Below, in pieces: positions 34,989 through 44,227 of a stretch of DNA of 64,000 nucleotides. Every line of letters begins with the position of its first letter. Within the stretch, counting starts at the first letter, position 1. Under the pieces are notes generated by a model. That model saw only the letters and a program-made list of their open reading frames with translations. It searched no databases and had not been told where the DNA came from. The translations under genes and the position numbers were made by a program. Origin of the DNA: Coleofasciculus sp. FACHB-T130 (GTDB lineage Bacteria > Cyanobacteriota > Cyanobacteriia > Cyanobacteriales > FACHB-T130). The DNA is taken from positions 35,814 through 99,813 of the forward strand of contig NZ_JACJOG010000055.1 of the NCBI RefSeq assembly GCF_014695375.1. Reading direction: 5' to 3'.

Positions 34989-35341
34989 CTTTCAACTCCT
35001 ACAACAACTGAATCGTGGTACTTGTTTAAGCTTGAGGAGAGCCATTGATTCCTGGCTCCTTCGCAGGAGCAACAGCCGTCGGTGTACCGGGTTGATTGCC
35101 CCGAAGGCTGGGGAACCAAACCTGTGTCTACCCCTCCCACCTGACGCAAATGAGCAGCAATTTCCCGATATACCGCTAAGGGTAATCCAGGGAAGCGAAT
35201 TTCATACCGCAGGCGTTCTCCTCCAGCAGTCTGCACCTTTCAACTCCTACAACAACTGAATCGTGGTACTTGTTTAAGCTTGAGGAGAGCCATTGATTCC
35301 TGGCTCCTTCGCAGGAGCAACAGCCGTCGGTGTACCGGGTT
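34846..35341. repeat. 248-bp perfect tandem duplication
   Basis: Copy 1 spans 34846-35093 and copy 2 spans 35094-35341, identical as far as I can read. Each contains, on the minus strand, the last codons of the lipoprotein gene, the intergenic gap and the first about 48 codons of the 93-aa gene. A short GAT microhomology is found at the junctions. The result is an intact lipoprotein gene, a truncated extra start of the small gene, a duplicated lipoprotein tail and then the intact small gene. Confidence 0.92.
35094..35236 (-). pseudogene. Truncated duplicate of the 93-aa gene
   Basis: From GTG 35236 the sequence encodes the same first 48 residues as the gene at 34988, then runs at 35093 into the duplicated end of the lipoprotein gene out of frame (TRYTDGCCSCEG...) and stops at 34928. 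The product would lack the second half of the protein. Confidence 0.85.
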
Positions 35342-36266
35342 GATCGGGCGTTGCCACTGGTTTTTCCCCAACCCGTCTGGCAACTTCTCTGCCGTATTGC
35401 TCCAGAATCACTACCGGACTGGCACCATTATTGACTTCAATCCGCTTGACTAGCACCTGCCCATTAGATAAGCGCTGTCCCACTCCGACGTAGCGACTTG
35501 GCTCGTTTGGTACCCTCACAATTGCCTGAGGTTCACCCCCCACCTGAACCACTCCTGTGACTTCTACACTTCTTGCCAAGTTTGGTTCTGGTAGCGGTGG
35601 CAGTTTGGGTAGAAGTGGCGCGGGAGCAGGAATCCGAGGAGCTGTCGCAATCCGGCTACCTGGCGTTATACCGTTTCTGTTCCCTGGAGGTGTAGCGTTT
35701 CTCCTACCCGCAGTCGCCCCATTCCCATTTCTAGCACCTGGAGTGGTAGTGGGGCGTATCGTCGTCCTGCCGCCTGCGTTCCCCCGACTGCCAGCATTCC
35801 CTCCGCCTCCAGCGGTTCTGGAAGGTCTGACAGGGGGCAGGGGTGGCGGTACGGGAATCACTCGACGCCCAGGAGTCAAACCCTGAGGAGGAGCTACACC
35901 AGGGGCCGGAAACGGAGGGGGAGGCGAACCCGAACCCGTCTCGTTTGGTGTCACTTCCACAATTGGTTTCAGGGGAACAAGTGCAAACGGATCTTGCCGC
36001 CCTTTCTGAATTTCTCGCAGCCGCACATCAGAGTTAGTGGATGGAATCAAGCCGGAAAGCCCAGGAACGTTTGGCGGTTTTGGGGGAACGATCCCACTAT
36101 TGGGAGGAAATGGCGGGGTTGTTGGTGAAGCAGTAGGTACAGCAGACGGAGCGGGAACTGGAACAATGCTAGGGCTAGGAGCTACAGCCGTATCCTCTCC
36201 CTGTGAACATCCCCCCGCTAACACAGCAAGTATTCCCAAAAACGCAATCCATGAATGTTGACGCAT
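35274..36266 (-). CDS. Pro/Gly-rich lipoprotein, PilP-like C-terminus
   Basis: 330 aa. Lipoprotein signal peptide with lipobox LAGGC (Cys about 20). Residues about 25-215 are Pro/Gly/Asn/Thr-rich and probably disordered. The C-terminal about 75 residues (ARSVEVTGVVQVGGEPQAIV through LEQYGREVARRVG) form a small beta domain that resembles type IV pilus assembly PilP proteins or other periplasmic beta adaptors; this is a weak call. The last codons and the downstream gap are part of the 248-bp duplication. Confidence 0.65.
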   Translation of the reverse strand: MRQHSWIAFLGILAVLAGGCSQGEDTAVAPSPSIVPVPAPSAVPTASPTTPPFPPNSGIVPPKPPNVPGLSGLIPSTNSDVRLREIQKGRQDPFALVPLKPIVEVTPNETGSGSPPPPFPAPGVAPPQGLTPGRRVIPVPPPLPPVRPSRTAGGGGNAGSRGNAGGRTTIRPTTTPGARNGNGATAGRRNATPPGNRNGITPGSRIATAPRIPAPAPLLPKLPPLPEPNLARSVEVTGVVQVGGEPQAIVRVPNEPSRYVGVGQRLSNGQVLVKRIEVNNGASPVVILEQYGREVARRVGEKPVATPDQPGTPTAVAPAKEPGINGSPQA

Positions 36267-36477
36267 GACCAGTCTCCCAGAGCTTTACCTGCATCCGCCC
36301 ATAGAAATTCCCTGTTTGCTTTCAACAGTTCTAAATATATGCGGATAATTTATTTTATTAAATGTGTGCAAAAACACCCATCTATATATTCAGTTTACTG
36401 GACAGAGATCGATCCATCGCTTTTGTGTTCCTTATCTTCAAAGAATCGGGAATCTCAGTTTCCGGTTGTTGGAAGAA

Positions 36478-37254
36478 TCAATCATCAATCCCAACCATTG
36501 ACTTTTTCAGTGCATCCAGTCCCTTTTTGACCCGTCGAGAAACGGTCACAACACTGATATCTAAGCGTTCTGCAACTTCTTTTTGCGTTAAGTCGTGTAA
36601 GAAAACAAATTCCAAGATTTCGCGGGTTCGCTTTTCTAGCTGAACTAAAGCTTGTTGCAGGCGAAGCTGGTCTTCTTGCGCTAACTGAAAACTCCGATAT
36701 TGCGGGTCTGGGACGATTTCACCTAAGCAAGTTTCACCTTCCGAACCATCCCCTAGGGGTACATCTAAACTTACAAGTTCGCGGTTTTGAAAGGCCAACT
36801 TGATTTCCTGCCATTCTGCCTGTGAAATTTCTAGCTTTGCTGCCACCTCTGAATCGGTAGGAGGTCGGTTGTACTTCTGCTGGAAATACCGCGTCAAAGA
36901 AACTGCCTGATAGTGCAGTGCTTCCCAACGGCGAGGAATGCGGAATGAGCCGCCTTTATCCCGTAAATAGTGCTGAATTTCTCCGCGAATGTAGGGGATA
37001 GCAAAGGAACTGAAGGCGTGACCCTTGGACAAGTCAAAGCGCTCAATTGCTCGAATTAAGCCTAAACAGCCGACTTGAAGCAAGTCTTCATAACTTTCTG
37101 TACACTGATTAGTCCAGTGATGTGCTTCTTTTCTCACCAATCCAAAATTCAGTTTTACCAGCTGATTGCGAACAGTATCTAAACGATTTTGCTGGTACTC
37201 TCGCAACAGCCGTAAGCTTTCATGCTTCAGTTCAGGAGTGGCAGTGCTATACAT
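36478..37254 (-). CDS. sigF: Group 3 RNA polymerase sigma factor, SigF type
   Basis: 258 aa sigma-70 family protein with regions 2, 3 and 4: YEDLLQVGCLGLIRAIERFD (2.1-2.2), FSSFAIPYIRGEIQHYLRDK (2.3-2.4), then RPPTDSEVAAKLEIS (3) and the HTH LTQKEVAERLDISVVTVSRR (4.2). Region 1.1 is missing, as in SigB/F/G-like alternative sigma factors. Size and sequence match cyanobacterial SigF, which controls type IV pilus and motility genes and some stress responses. Monocistronic. ATG 37254. Confidence 0.9.
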   Translation of the reverse strand: MYSTATPELKHESLRLLREYQQNRLDTVRNQLVKLNFGLVRKEAHHWTNQCTESYEDLLQVGCLGLIRAIERFDLSKGHAFSSFAIPYIRGEIQHYLRDKGGSFRIPRRWEALHYQAVSLTRYFQQKYNRPPTDSEVAAKLEISQAEWQEIKLAFQNRELVSLDVPLGDGSEGETCLGEIVPDPQYRSFQLAQEDQLRLQQALVQLEKRTREILEFVFLHDLTQKEVAERLDISVVTVSRRVKKGLDALKKSMVGIDD

Positions 37255-37671
37255 ATACGAAGTTCAGTTGGTAGAGTGGCCCGGTTAAAAACGTTTGTTT
37301 CAGTTATATTCTGTTTTTGAAGTGGGTGCTGTGATACTAAACATAGGTTGCGATAACAAAACTTTAAGCCGGAAAGCGAACAAATGCAGTTGGGGAAACG
37401 CCCAGGAATGTAGCCTTTTCCCCAAATTGCGATAAGTTGCTTTCTTTTCCTCGCTTCAAAATTCAGTTTATTCTCTGAACCTGGTCAATTACAACAGCAT
37501 TTTCACCGAGAAACTCTCTTGTGGGAATCACTCACATGATTGCGGAGTGTAGGCAGAAGGATTAAACAGCAGATGCTGACCTTGCTAAAGAAAAGAAAAA
37601 AGGGGTTCCAAACCCCTTTTCCTCACCTGCAAGCAAAGCCAAGCCGCGTGGCTCGGTGCTAACGATCAGAT
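37255..37671. other. Intergenic region between sigF and psbO
   Basis: 417 bp. Contains the psbO terminator at 37590-37621. CCCAAATTGCGATAAGTTGC and CTTTTCCCC/GGGGAAAC elements near 37390-37430 can pair locally, but I found no match to a known riboswitch or small RNA. It also holds the sigF promoter. Confidence 0.4.
37590..37621 (-). terminator. Terminator of psbO
   Basis: On the minus strand AAAAGGGGTT TGG AACCCCTTTT followed by TTCTTTTC. It lies about 50 bp after the psbO stop. Confidence 0.85.
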
Positions 37672-38511
37672 TTAAGCCTGGTCTGGTGAAATCCGAGCAT
37701 AGAAAATGCCGCGAATTTTCACTTCCTTAGCTTCGCCAGCGCCTAGATCGGTATCGGATGGCTGTTCGCTCTCAAATGTACCGGCAATTTCACCTGTGGC
37801 GTTATCCACTTTAGCGACTTGGAGAGAAATTTCGCCCTTAAGGGTTTCAGCACGCTTCACATTGGCACGTGTCAGTGCTTCCTGATCGGCTTGACTGGGG
37901 AGTGCTACTGCATTGTCATAACCAGTGACAACACCGCGACCCTTGGGATCGAGGAAAGCTGCTCCCCGATAGGAGGGAACGTTAAACTCGCCTTCAAAGT
38001 CAGTCGAGGTGTTAATACTGTCCATTCCTGGCTGGCTTTTGGCAACCAGATTTTTGATCGTGAATAGAAAGGGTACTCGCTCACCACCCGGTAGCTGGAC
38101 GGTAATAGCTTGGAAGTCGAGACCATCCTGTTCAATAAAGGTCAAACGACGATCTTGATCAACTTGCAATTTACCCAGCACCTGGTCGATGCTAGAAGTA
38201 AACCGGGTCAACAACTTACCCTGAACGAATTGGGCGGATTGACGTTTGTTTGTAGATTCTTCTTTGACAAAGAAGCTGGTTGGCTGTAGGCACAGATTCG
38301 TCAAAGCATACGACTGTCCAGGCTGAATGGGAATGGCACCGCGTGTCGTTTCTGACAGTTGCGGGCAGTTATTCGCAAGCCCGGTACCTCGAATTTGGTC
38401 GTAAGTGAGTGGAGTGGGAACACTGGTCGCAGCTGCTGGACCTTCACTACAAGCAGTTAATACTCCCAAGCACAAAGCTAGGAAGGCAACAATGAAAGCG
38501 CGATACCTCAT
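37672..38511 (-). CDS. psbO: Photosystem II manganese-stabilising protein PsbO
   Basis: 279 aa from ATG 38511 (TTGAGG precedes it; an in-frame TTG at 38523 is unlikely). Signal region MRYRAFIVAFLALCLGVLTA with a following Cys, then the mature protein with TYDQIRGTGLANNCPQL, the conserved cysteines (NNCPQL and LTNLCLQP), FFVKEESTNKRQ, VQLPGGERVPFLFTIKN, FNVPSYRGAAFLDPKGRG, GYDNAVALP and ESEQPSDTDLG. PsbO stabilises the Mn4CaO5 cluster on the lumenal side. Confidence 0.97.
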   Translation of the reverse strand: MRYRAFIVAFLALCLGVLTACSEGPAAATSVPTPLTYDQIRGTGLANNCPQLSETTRGAIPIQPGQSYALTNLCLQPTSFFVKEESTNKRQSAQFVQGKLLTRFTSSIDQVLGKLQVDQDRRLTFIEQDGLDFQAITVQLPGGERVPFLFTIKNLVAKSQPGMDSINTSTDFEGEFNVPSYRGAAFLDPKGRGVVTGYDNAVALPSQADQEALTRANVKRAETLKGEISLQVAKVDNATGEIAGTFESEQPSDTDLGAGEAKEVKIRGIFYARISPDQA

Positions 38512-38752
38512 GGTCAACCTCAAATATTTAATCTAGGAATCCCTACCAGTAGAATCTGATATTGGGCTTAAGTTACAACAGACAAAAGTGAAATTCTTAA
38601 TCAGGCTCGGAATGGTTCGGCTCAGAATCTCTACAGTGAATTTTACAAGGCTTTGTGTTGCCTTTATCCTGAAGCTCAGTGTAAATTGACCATTCCAGTC
38701 AGTGAAAGACTCGGTTAAAGTTGAGTTTATCAAACGGAGTAAAGGGGATGGC

Positions 38753-39112
38753 GTGAACAGCGATCAGAATTTAGAATTGGGGCTTTTGAAGCCGGAACTG
38801 CAAGCGATCGCTACTTCTGTTCGCGCTTTGGCACAGACTTGCCAGGGGGATACTCTGGCTCTGTTGGCGTTGCTGCGGGCGTTAGAAAGTTGGCATCGTG
38901 AGATTCGAGATACTGTGTTTCAAGCGTCTTTACCGGATAATCGTCAGGCTCTATATGCCCTGCTGAAGGATATGGAAGAAGAAGGCGGCTGGCCCTATAT
39001 TGAGCGCATGAAGGTGCGATCGCTGTTGGAAAAGCTCTCAGCCGCAGAATCGCCCAATTCTTCACACCCTCTACCACTGGAGTCAGAAACTCACCCACCT
39101 CAGCCTGGTTGA
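38753..39112 (+). CDS. Conserved cyanobacterial hypothetical protein
   Basis: About 119 aa from GTG 38753, which is preceded by AAAGGGGATG; an in-frame GTG at 38702 is less likely. Helix-rich: LKPELQAIATSVRALAQTCQ, TLALLALLRALESWHREIRD, ALYALLKDMEEEGGW and RMKVRSLLEKL. No known domain recognised. It precedes the phosphoglucomutase/phosphomannomutase gene by about 150 bp on the same strand. Confidence 0.65.
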   Translation: MNSDQNLELGLLKPELQAIATSVRALAQTCQGDTLALLALLRALESWHREIRDTVFQASLPDNRQALYALLKDMEEEGGWPYIERMKVRSLLEKLSAAESPNSSHPLPLESETHPPQPG

Positions 39113-39260
39113 AGTTACACGGTTGAAGGCAAAACTCTTTCACTGGCGTGGCTCTAGGCGTGTGAAGTTGTCAATCTTTATTGGGCTATAAAGTACAACA
39201 AATGCTAAGATCCTCCAGATTATTAATGCAATCTCTGAACACTAACCCCCTGCTTAATTT

Positions 39261-40706
39261 ATGCCGGTTGCTGTTAATCCGATTAAGTTTGGTACAGATG
39301 GCTGGCGAGGCATCATCGCCGCAGACTTTACGTTTGAGCGGGTGGCTTTGGTAGCACCGTTGGCGGCACAAGTCCTGGCAAATGTCTATGGCGAGACGAC
39401 GGGTAGCCGCACAATTATTGTGGGTTATGACCGGCGCTTTATGGCGGAAACGTTCGCCCGTAAAGCGGCCCAAGTCGTGCAAGCAGCCGGATTTGAGGTG
39501 CTGCTGAGCAGTAGTTATGCCCCCACACCGGCATTCAGCTGGGCGGCTTATCAACGGAGAGCTTTGGGAGCTTTGGTGATAACCGCTAGTCACAATCCCG
39601 GCTCATATTTAGGGTTAAAAGTCAAGGGTGCATTTGGAGGATCGGTACCCCCGGAAATTACTCAGCAGATTGAAGCGTTGTTAGAGAAGGAACCGTCACC
39701 TGACTCGACGATGGCGGGAAGCTTCGAGATGTTCGACCCGTGGCCCAATTACTGCGAAGCACTACGGGCGAAAGTCGATATTGCTTGCATTCAGGATGCG
39801 ATCGCCCAACATAAGCTTGCTGTCTTTGCTGATGTGATGCACGGTGCTGCTGCGACAGGACTAGAACAACTGCTGCAAACGCCAATTCAGGAAATTAATA
39901 GTTCCCGCGATCCTTTATTTGGTGGAAGTGCGCCGGAACCTTTGCCGCGTTACCTTTCCCAGATGTTTCGGCAGATGCGGACTCACCGACGCCGCAGCGG
40001 TGATGGGTTAGCAGTGGGGTTTGTGTTTGATGGAGATAGCGATCGCATTGCTGCTGTCGATGGACAGGGAAATTTCCTCAGTTCCCAAATTCTCATCCCG
40101 ATTTTGATCGAACACATGGCCTCTCGGCGGGGATTGACGGGCGAAGTCGTTAAAACAGTGAGTGGTTCCGACTTGTTTCCCCGCGTTGCCTCCCTGTACA
40201 ATCTGCCAGTATATGAGACGCCTATTGGATACAAGTACATCGCCGACCGGATGCTAACGACTCAGGTGTTAGTCGGTGGTGAAGAGTCGGGAGGGATTGG
40301 CTACGGCAATCATATTCCAGAACGGGATGGGCTGTTGTCAGCGCTGTATCTGCTAGAAGCGATCGCGCAATCAGGAATGGATCTCAGCGATCTTTACCAG
40401 CGCTTGCAAGAGAAAACTGGCTTTCATTCTGCCTACGACCGCATTGACCTACCATTAGCGAGTATGGAAGTGCGATCGCGCCTGCTAGAACAATTACAAA
40501 ATACACCCTTAACTGAGATTGCCGGTCGGTCGGTAATTGATTGCCTAACGATTGATGGTTATAAGTTCCGGTTAGCCGATGATAGTTGGTTGATGATTCG
40601 CTTCAGCGGAACCGAACCCGTTTTGCGGTTGTACTGCGAAGCGCCAACGCTGAAACAAGTTCATCACACCTTAGAGTGGGCGAACAAGTGGGCGAATTCA
40701 GTTTAA
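39261..40706 (+). CDS. Phosphoglucomutase/phosphomannomutase family protein
   Basis: 481 aa alpha-D-phosphohexomutase. FGTDGWRGIIAADFT starts domain 1; the catalytic phosphoserine loop is VITASHNPGSYLG (about residue 110); the metal-binding loop FDGDSDRIAAVD is at about 260; the sugar-binding GGEESGGIGYGNHIPERDG at about 340; and the phosphate-binding FSGTEPVLRLYCE near the end. All catalytic residues are present. It interconverts hexose 1- and 6-phosphates, feeding glycogen or cell-envelope sugar synthesis; sugar preference cannot be read from the sequence. Confidence 0.93.
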   Translation: MPVAVNPIKFGTDGWRGIIAADFTFERVALVAPLAAQVLANVYGETTGSRTIIVGYDRRFMAETFARKAAQVVQAAGFEVLLSSSYAPTPAFSWAAYQRRALGALVITASHNPGSYLGLKVKGAFGGSVPPEITQQIEALLEKEPSPDSTMAGSFEMFDPWPNYCEALRAKVDIACIQDAIAQHKLAVFADVMHGAAATGLEQLLQTPIQEINSSRDPLFGGSAPEPLPRYLSQMFRQMRTHRRRSGDGLAVGFVFDGDSDRIAAVDGQGNFLSSQILIPILIEHMASRRGLTGEVVKTVSGSDLFPRVASLYNLPVYETPIGYKYIADRMLTTQVLVGGEESGGIGYGNHIPERDGLLSALYLLEAIAQSGMDLSDLYQRLQEKTGFHSAYDRIDLPLASMEVRSRLLEQLQNTPLTEIAGRSVIDCLTIDGYKFRLADDSWLMIRFSGTEPVLRLYCEAPTLKQVHHTLEWANKWANSV

Positions 40707-40752
40707 GCCCTACAAAGTATCTAGCTCGGTACCCAATGCCCGTAGTTTCGCA

Positions 40753-40794
40753 ACAAAAAGGAATCGGCTCAAGCTTGAGCCGATTCCTTTTTGT
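40753..40794. terminator. 42-bp perfect palindrome, likely bidirectional terminator
   Basis: The 42 bp are a perfect palindrome centred at 40773/40774 on AAGCTT, with A5 on one side and T5 on the other: ACAAAAAGGAATCGGCTC then AAGCTT then the inverse. RNA would fold into a long stem followed by U residues, about 47 bp after the mutase stop. Confidence 0.85.
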
Positions 40795-41116
40795 GAATAA
40801 GCAAAAATAAATTTCAATGCTGAGTAAACCAGACACTTTAAACACTCCTTTTGGTTCATGATGAGGAATGCAGAATGCCAAAGAATTGCATCATTTGCTT
40901 ATATAAGTCTTGGTTTTCCTATTCAATATAAAGACGGATATAAGTTGTATATTTTAGCACTGATATAGAGACTGTCAAAACGGTTGGCTTGCTGCTGACA
41001 ATATCCCTCCTTACTACTAAACAGATATAAACAGATAAAAACGGACTTAGCCAAATTTGCTCCTTTCTGTGGCAATCTGAGAAACAGAGAGGAAAGCCAA
41101 AATTAAACAAAAGGTT
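40795..41116. other. Intergenic region upstream of ispG
   Basis: A+T-rich; includes short direct repeats AAACAGATATAAACAGATAAAAAC (about 41019-41042). Presumed ispG promoter. No gene seen. Confidence 0.4.
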
Positions 41117-42343
41117 ATGCAAACCCTGCCCAATCCAAGCACTACCAGTGCATCTTCCAGTCAACCCTCCTTTGAAACCACTATCAAGCGGCGCAAAACT
41201 CGTCCCGTCAAGGTGGGAAATGTCACGATTGGCGGCAACTACCCAGTGGTAGTGCAGTCGATGATTAATGAAGACACCCTTGATATTGATGGATCGGTTG
41301 CCGGAATTCGCCGCCTGCACGAGATTGGCTGCGAAATTGTCCGCGTTACCGTGCCAAGTATCGGTCATGCCAAAGCTTTAGCGGAAATCAAGCATAAATT
41401 AGCTCAAACCTATCAACCAGTGCCCCTGGTCGCTGATGTGCATCACAACGGCATGAAGATTGCCTTGGAAGTTGCCAAGCACGTTGATAAGGTGCGGATT
41501 AATCCAGGGTTGTATGTATTTGAAAAGCCAAAAGCGGATAGGACGGAATATACCCAAGCTGAATTTGATGAAATTGGCGAAAAAATTCGCGAAACTTTAG
41601 AACCCCTGGTAGTTTCCTTGCGAGATCAGGGTAAGGCAATGCGAATCGGGGTAAATCACGGTTCTCTTGCTGAAAGAATGCTGTTTTCCTACGGCGACAC
41701 CCCCGAAGGGATGGTGGAATCTGCCCTAGAATTTATCAAAATTTGTGAATCTCTCGACTTCCGGAACCTGGTAATTTCTCTGAAAGCCTCGCGGGTGCCA
41801 GTGATGTTAGCCGCTTATCGTCTGATGGCACAGCGGATGGATGCGCTAGGCATGGATTATCCCTTGCATTTGGGCGTCACTGAAGCGGGTGATGGCGAAT
41901 ACGGACGGATTAAGTCTACCGCAGGCATTGCGCCTCTGCTTGCTGATGGGATTGGCGATACGATTCGAGTCTCAATCACTGAAGCACCGGAAAAGGAGAT
42001 TCCCGTTTGCTACAGCATTCTGCAAGCTCTGGGATTGCGGAAAACGATGGTGGAATATGTCGCCTGCCCCTCATGTGGGCGGACATTGTTTAATCTAGAA
42101 GAAGTGCTGCACGAAGTGCGGGAAGCCACCAAACATCTTACAGGTCTGGACATAGCAGTCATGGGATGTATTGTCAATGGTCCCGGAGAAATGGCGGATG
42201 CCGACTATGGTTATGTTGGTAAACAGCCCGGTTACATCTCTCTGTATCGTGGCAGAGAAGAAATCAAAAAAGTGCCAGAGTCTCAAGGAGTTGAAGAGTT
42301 GATTAATTTAATTAAGGCAGATGGACGTTGGGTCGATCCTTAA
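41117..42343 (+). CDS. ispG: 4-hydroxy-3-methylbut-2-enyl diphosphate synthase
   Basis: 408 aa IspG (GcpE) of the MEP isoprenoid pathway, converting MEcPP to HMBPP with reducing power from ferredoxin. Signatures: [19 protein letters not shown], the TIM-barrel part with [15 protein letters not shown] and [35 protein letters not shown], and the C-terminal 4Fe-4S ligands [12 protein letters not shown] and [18 protein letters not shown]. Complete length. Followed by the processing-protease gene on the same strand, a neighbourhood seen in other cyanobacteria. Confidence 0.96.
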   Translation: MQTLPNPSTTSASSSQPSFETTIKRRKTRPVKVGNVTIGGNYPVVVQSMINEDTLDIDGSVAGIRRLHEIGCEIVRVTVPSIGHAKALAEIKHKLAQTYQPVPLVADVHHNGMKIALEVAKHVDKVRINPGLYVFEKPKADRTEYTQAEFDEIGEKIRETLEPLVVSLRDQGKAMRIGVNHGSLAERMLFSYGDTPEGMVESALEFIKICESLDFRNLVISLKASRVPVMLAAYRLMAQRMDALGMDYPLHLGVTEAGDGEYGRIKSTAGIAPLLADGIGDTIRVSITEAPEKEIPVCYSILQALGLRKTMVEYVACPSCGRTLFNLEEVLHEVREATKHLTGLDIAVMGCIVNGPGEMADADYGYVGKQPGYISLYRGREEIKKVPESQGVEELINLIKADGRWVDP

Positions 42344-42599
42344 GTAAGTGCTGAGTGGTGAGTGTCGAGACAAAAGTTAATTCAAAACTCACAAAATAAT
42401 AAGTGTTGAGGAAAGCATTAATTTAAAACTCAATCGCGAGAAATCGCGTTTTTACAGCTCAAAACTCAAAACTCTCTACTTCCGGACTTGCACTTAGTGC
42501 AGCTGGATAAATAATTGCGCTCTCCGGCTTCCATATATGGCCTGTGCTAGAGTTAGCGTAATTCCTTGGCAGTAGTTTCCCCCCGGCTCAGAAAGGATC
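42344..42599 (+). other. Spacer between ispG and the protease gene with AACTCA repeats
   Basis: Contains several AAACTCA-type repeat units (e.g. TTCAAAACTCACAAAATAAT, TTTAAAACTCAATCGCGAG, CAAAACTCAAAACTC) of the same family as at 43.89, 44.16, 53.77 and 62.2 kb. No gene. Confidence 0.5.
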
Positions 42600-43883
42600 A
42601 TGGTAATTACAAAACGCGGGCTCGTTCTCGGTGCGACAGCACTGGTTTTATCGACTGTTGCTGTTACGGGCGCTGGTATTCATCTGTCTCAAGGTCAGGC
42701 TTTTTTTCGTGAAAGTCCCAAGGAACTTGTAGATGAAGTATGGCAGATTATTGACCGCAGTTACGTAGATGGCACCTTTAATAAAGTCAATTGGCGGTCA
42801 GTTCGTAAAGACTACCTGAATCGGTCTTACCCCAGCAAGAAGGAAGCCTATGAGGCGATCCGGGAGATGCTGAAAAAGCTGAACGATCCCTACACCCGCT
42901 TCATGGACCCGGAAGAGTTCAAGAGCATGCAGATTGATACTTCTGGGGAATTAACTGGCGTTGGCATTCAACTCGCTCAAGATGAGAAATCGAAAAAGCT
43001 AACGGTTATTGCGCCAATTGAAGATACACCAGCGTCTAAGGCTGGTGTTCTGGCAAAGGACACTATCACTAAAATTGATGGCAAGAGTACCGAGGGCATG
43101 GATGTCAATGATGCTGTGCGCCTGATCCGAGGACAACCAGGAACGCAAGTAACCTTGACCATTCAGCGGGGCGAAAAGGAATTAGTATTTCCTCTGAAAC
43201 GAGCGCGGATTGAAATCCATCCGGTGCGCTCTAGCAAGCAGAACAGTCCTACGGGTGAGATAGGCTACATTCGCCTGAATCAGTTTAGCGCCAATGCTGC
43301 TAAGGAAATGGCAGATGCGATTAAGGGTTTAGAACGGCAGAAGGTAAATGGCTACATTCTGGATCTGCGTTCTAATCCAGGTGGATTACTCTACGCCAGT
43401 ATTGAAATTGCCCAGATGTGGTTAAAAGACGGCACAATTGTCTCAACGGTGGATCGTCAGGGCGAAAGGGAGCGAGAGAAAGCGAATAATCGCGCCCTCA
43501 CAGATAAACCGTTGGTGGTGTTGGTAGATGGCGGCTCGGCGAGTGCTAGTGAAATCCTCTCTGGGGCGTTGCAGGATAACAAGCGAGCTGTTTTGGTAGG
43601 GACAAAAACCTTTGGTAAAGGCTTGGTGCAATCGGTGCGGGGGCTGGGGGATGGTTCGGGACTAGCGGTGACGATCGCTAAGTATTTCACTCCCAACGGG
43701 CGCGATATTAATCAGGCGGGGATCAAGCCGGATGTGGTGCTGGAAATGACGGAAGAGCAGCGCAAGGCATTGCAAGCCGATCGCAATAAAATCGGCAGTG
43801 CTGACGATCCTCAATACGCTAAAGCGCTGGAAGTGCTGAATCAGAGGATTGCCGCCCAGCGAGGGAACCAGGCGCAGAAATAG
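42600..43883 (+). CDS. Carboxyl-terminal processing peptidase (S41 family)
   Basis: 427 aa exported serine protease. N-terminal signal/anchor (residues about 5-30), then ELVDEVWQIIDRSYVDG typical of Ctp proteins, a PDZ domain at about 100-185 (TGVGIQLAQDEK...VIAPIEDTPASKAGV), and the S41 catalytic region with Ser in LVDGGSASASEILSGAL and Lys in GTKTFGKGLVQS. The CtpA/B/C subtype is unclear; it is not obviously the D1-processing CtpA. Converges on a 62-aa gene across an 18-bp inverted repeat. Confidence 0.93.
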   Translation: MVITKRGLVLGATALVLSTVAVTGAGIHLSQGQAFFRESPKELVDEVWQIIDRSYVDGTFNKVNWRSVRKDYLNRSYPSKKEAYEAIREMLKKLNDPYTRFMDPEEFKSMQIDTSGELTGVGIQLAQDEKSKKLTVIAPIEDTPASKAGVLAKDTITKIDGKSTEGMDVNDAVRLIRGQPGTQVTLTIQRGEKELVFPLKRARIEIHPVRSSKQNSPTGEIGYIRLNQFSANAAKEMADAIKGLERQKVNGYILDLRSNPGGLLYASIEIAQMWLKDGTIVSTVDRQGEREREKANNRALTDKPLVVLVDGGSASASEILSGALQDNKRAVLVGTKTFGKGLVQSVRGLGDGSGLAVTIAKYFTPNGRDINQAGIKPDVVLEMTEEQRKALQADRNKIGSADDPQYAKALEVLNQRIAAQRGNQAQK

Positions 43884-43888
43884 TTTTG

Positions 43889-43933
43889 AGTTATGAGTTT
43901 TGAGTTAAAATTCCAAACTCAAAACTCATAACT
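43889..43933. terminator. 18-bp inverted repeat between convergent genes
   Basis: AGTTATGAGTTTTGAGTT (43889-43906) and its exact inverse AACTCAAAACTCATAACT (43916-43933) around a 9-bp loop, directly after the protease stop and touching the stop of the 62-aa gene on the other strand. A dispersed repeat serving as a likely bidirectional terminator. Confidence 0.7.
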
Positions 43934-44121
43934 TATTGGGGTTGGCACTTTCCAGCGCGAATTAAGCCGACGCGACGAGCGATCGCTTCCGCTTGAGAAT
44001 CAAATGGTCCCCATCGTTCCACAAAAGCTGATTTATCCTCTCCTTCGACTTGTTCGCTGGAGAGGATTTCGCATTTTCCTTCTTGGCGCTTGACAATATA
44101 CCAGATTTGTGTAGCAGTCAT
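43933..44121 (-). CDS. Small conserved cyanobacterial protein
   Basis: 62 aa from ATG 44121; an upstream in-frame start at 44202 would add a tail encoded by repeat DNA and is unlikely. Sequence MTATQIWYIVKRQEGKCEIL then WGPFDSQAEAIARRVGLIRA resembles the small cyanobacterial proteins with a W-G-P-x-x-S/T-x-x-E-A-x-x-R pattern; function unknown. Its stop codon lies at the edge of the inverted repeat. Confidence 0.65.
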   Translation of the reverse strand: MTATQIWYIVKRQEGKCEILSSEQVEGEDKSAFVERWGPFDSQAEAIARRVGLIRAGKCQPQ

Positions 44122-44227
44122 TCGGTGAAGATTCGCAAAAAACGCCTTGAAGAGTAGCTTAGTGATGAGTTTTGAATGATGAGCAATTAATTCAGAATTC
44201 AAAATTCAAAACTCATAACTTTTCTAG

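Noticed and set aside
34928..35236. 102-aa frame as a separate gene
   Set aside because: It is a chimera across the 248-bp duplication junction: half of a copied gene followed by an out-of-frame tail.
37255..37589. Possible riboswitch between sigF and psbO
   Set aside because: Some local pairing exists, but no conserved riboswitch core could be identified.
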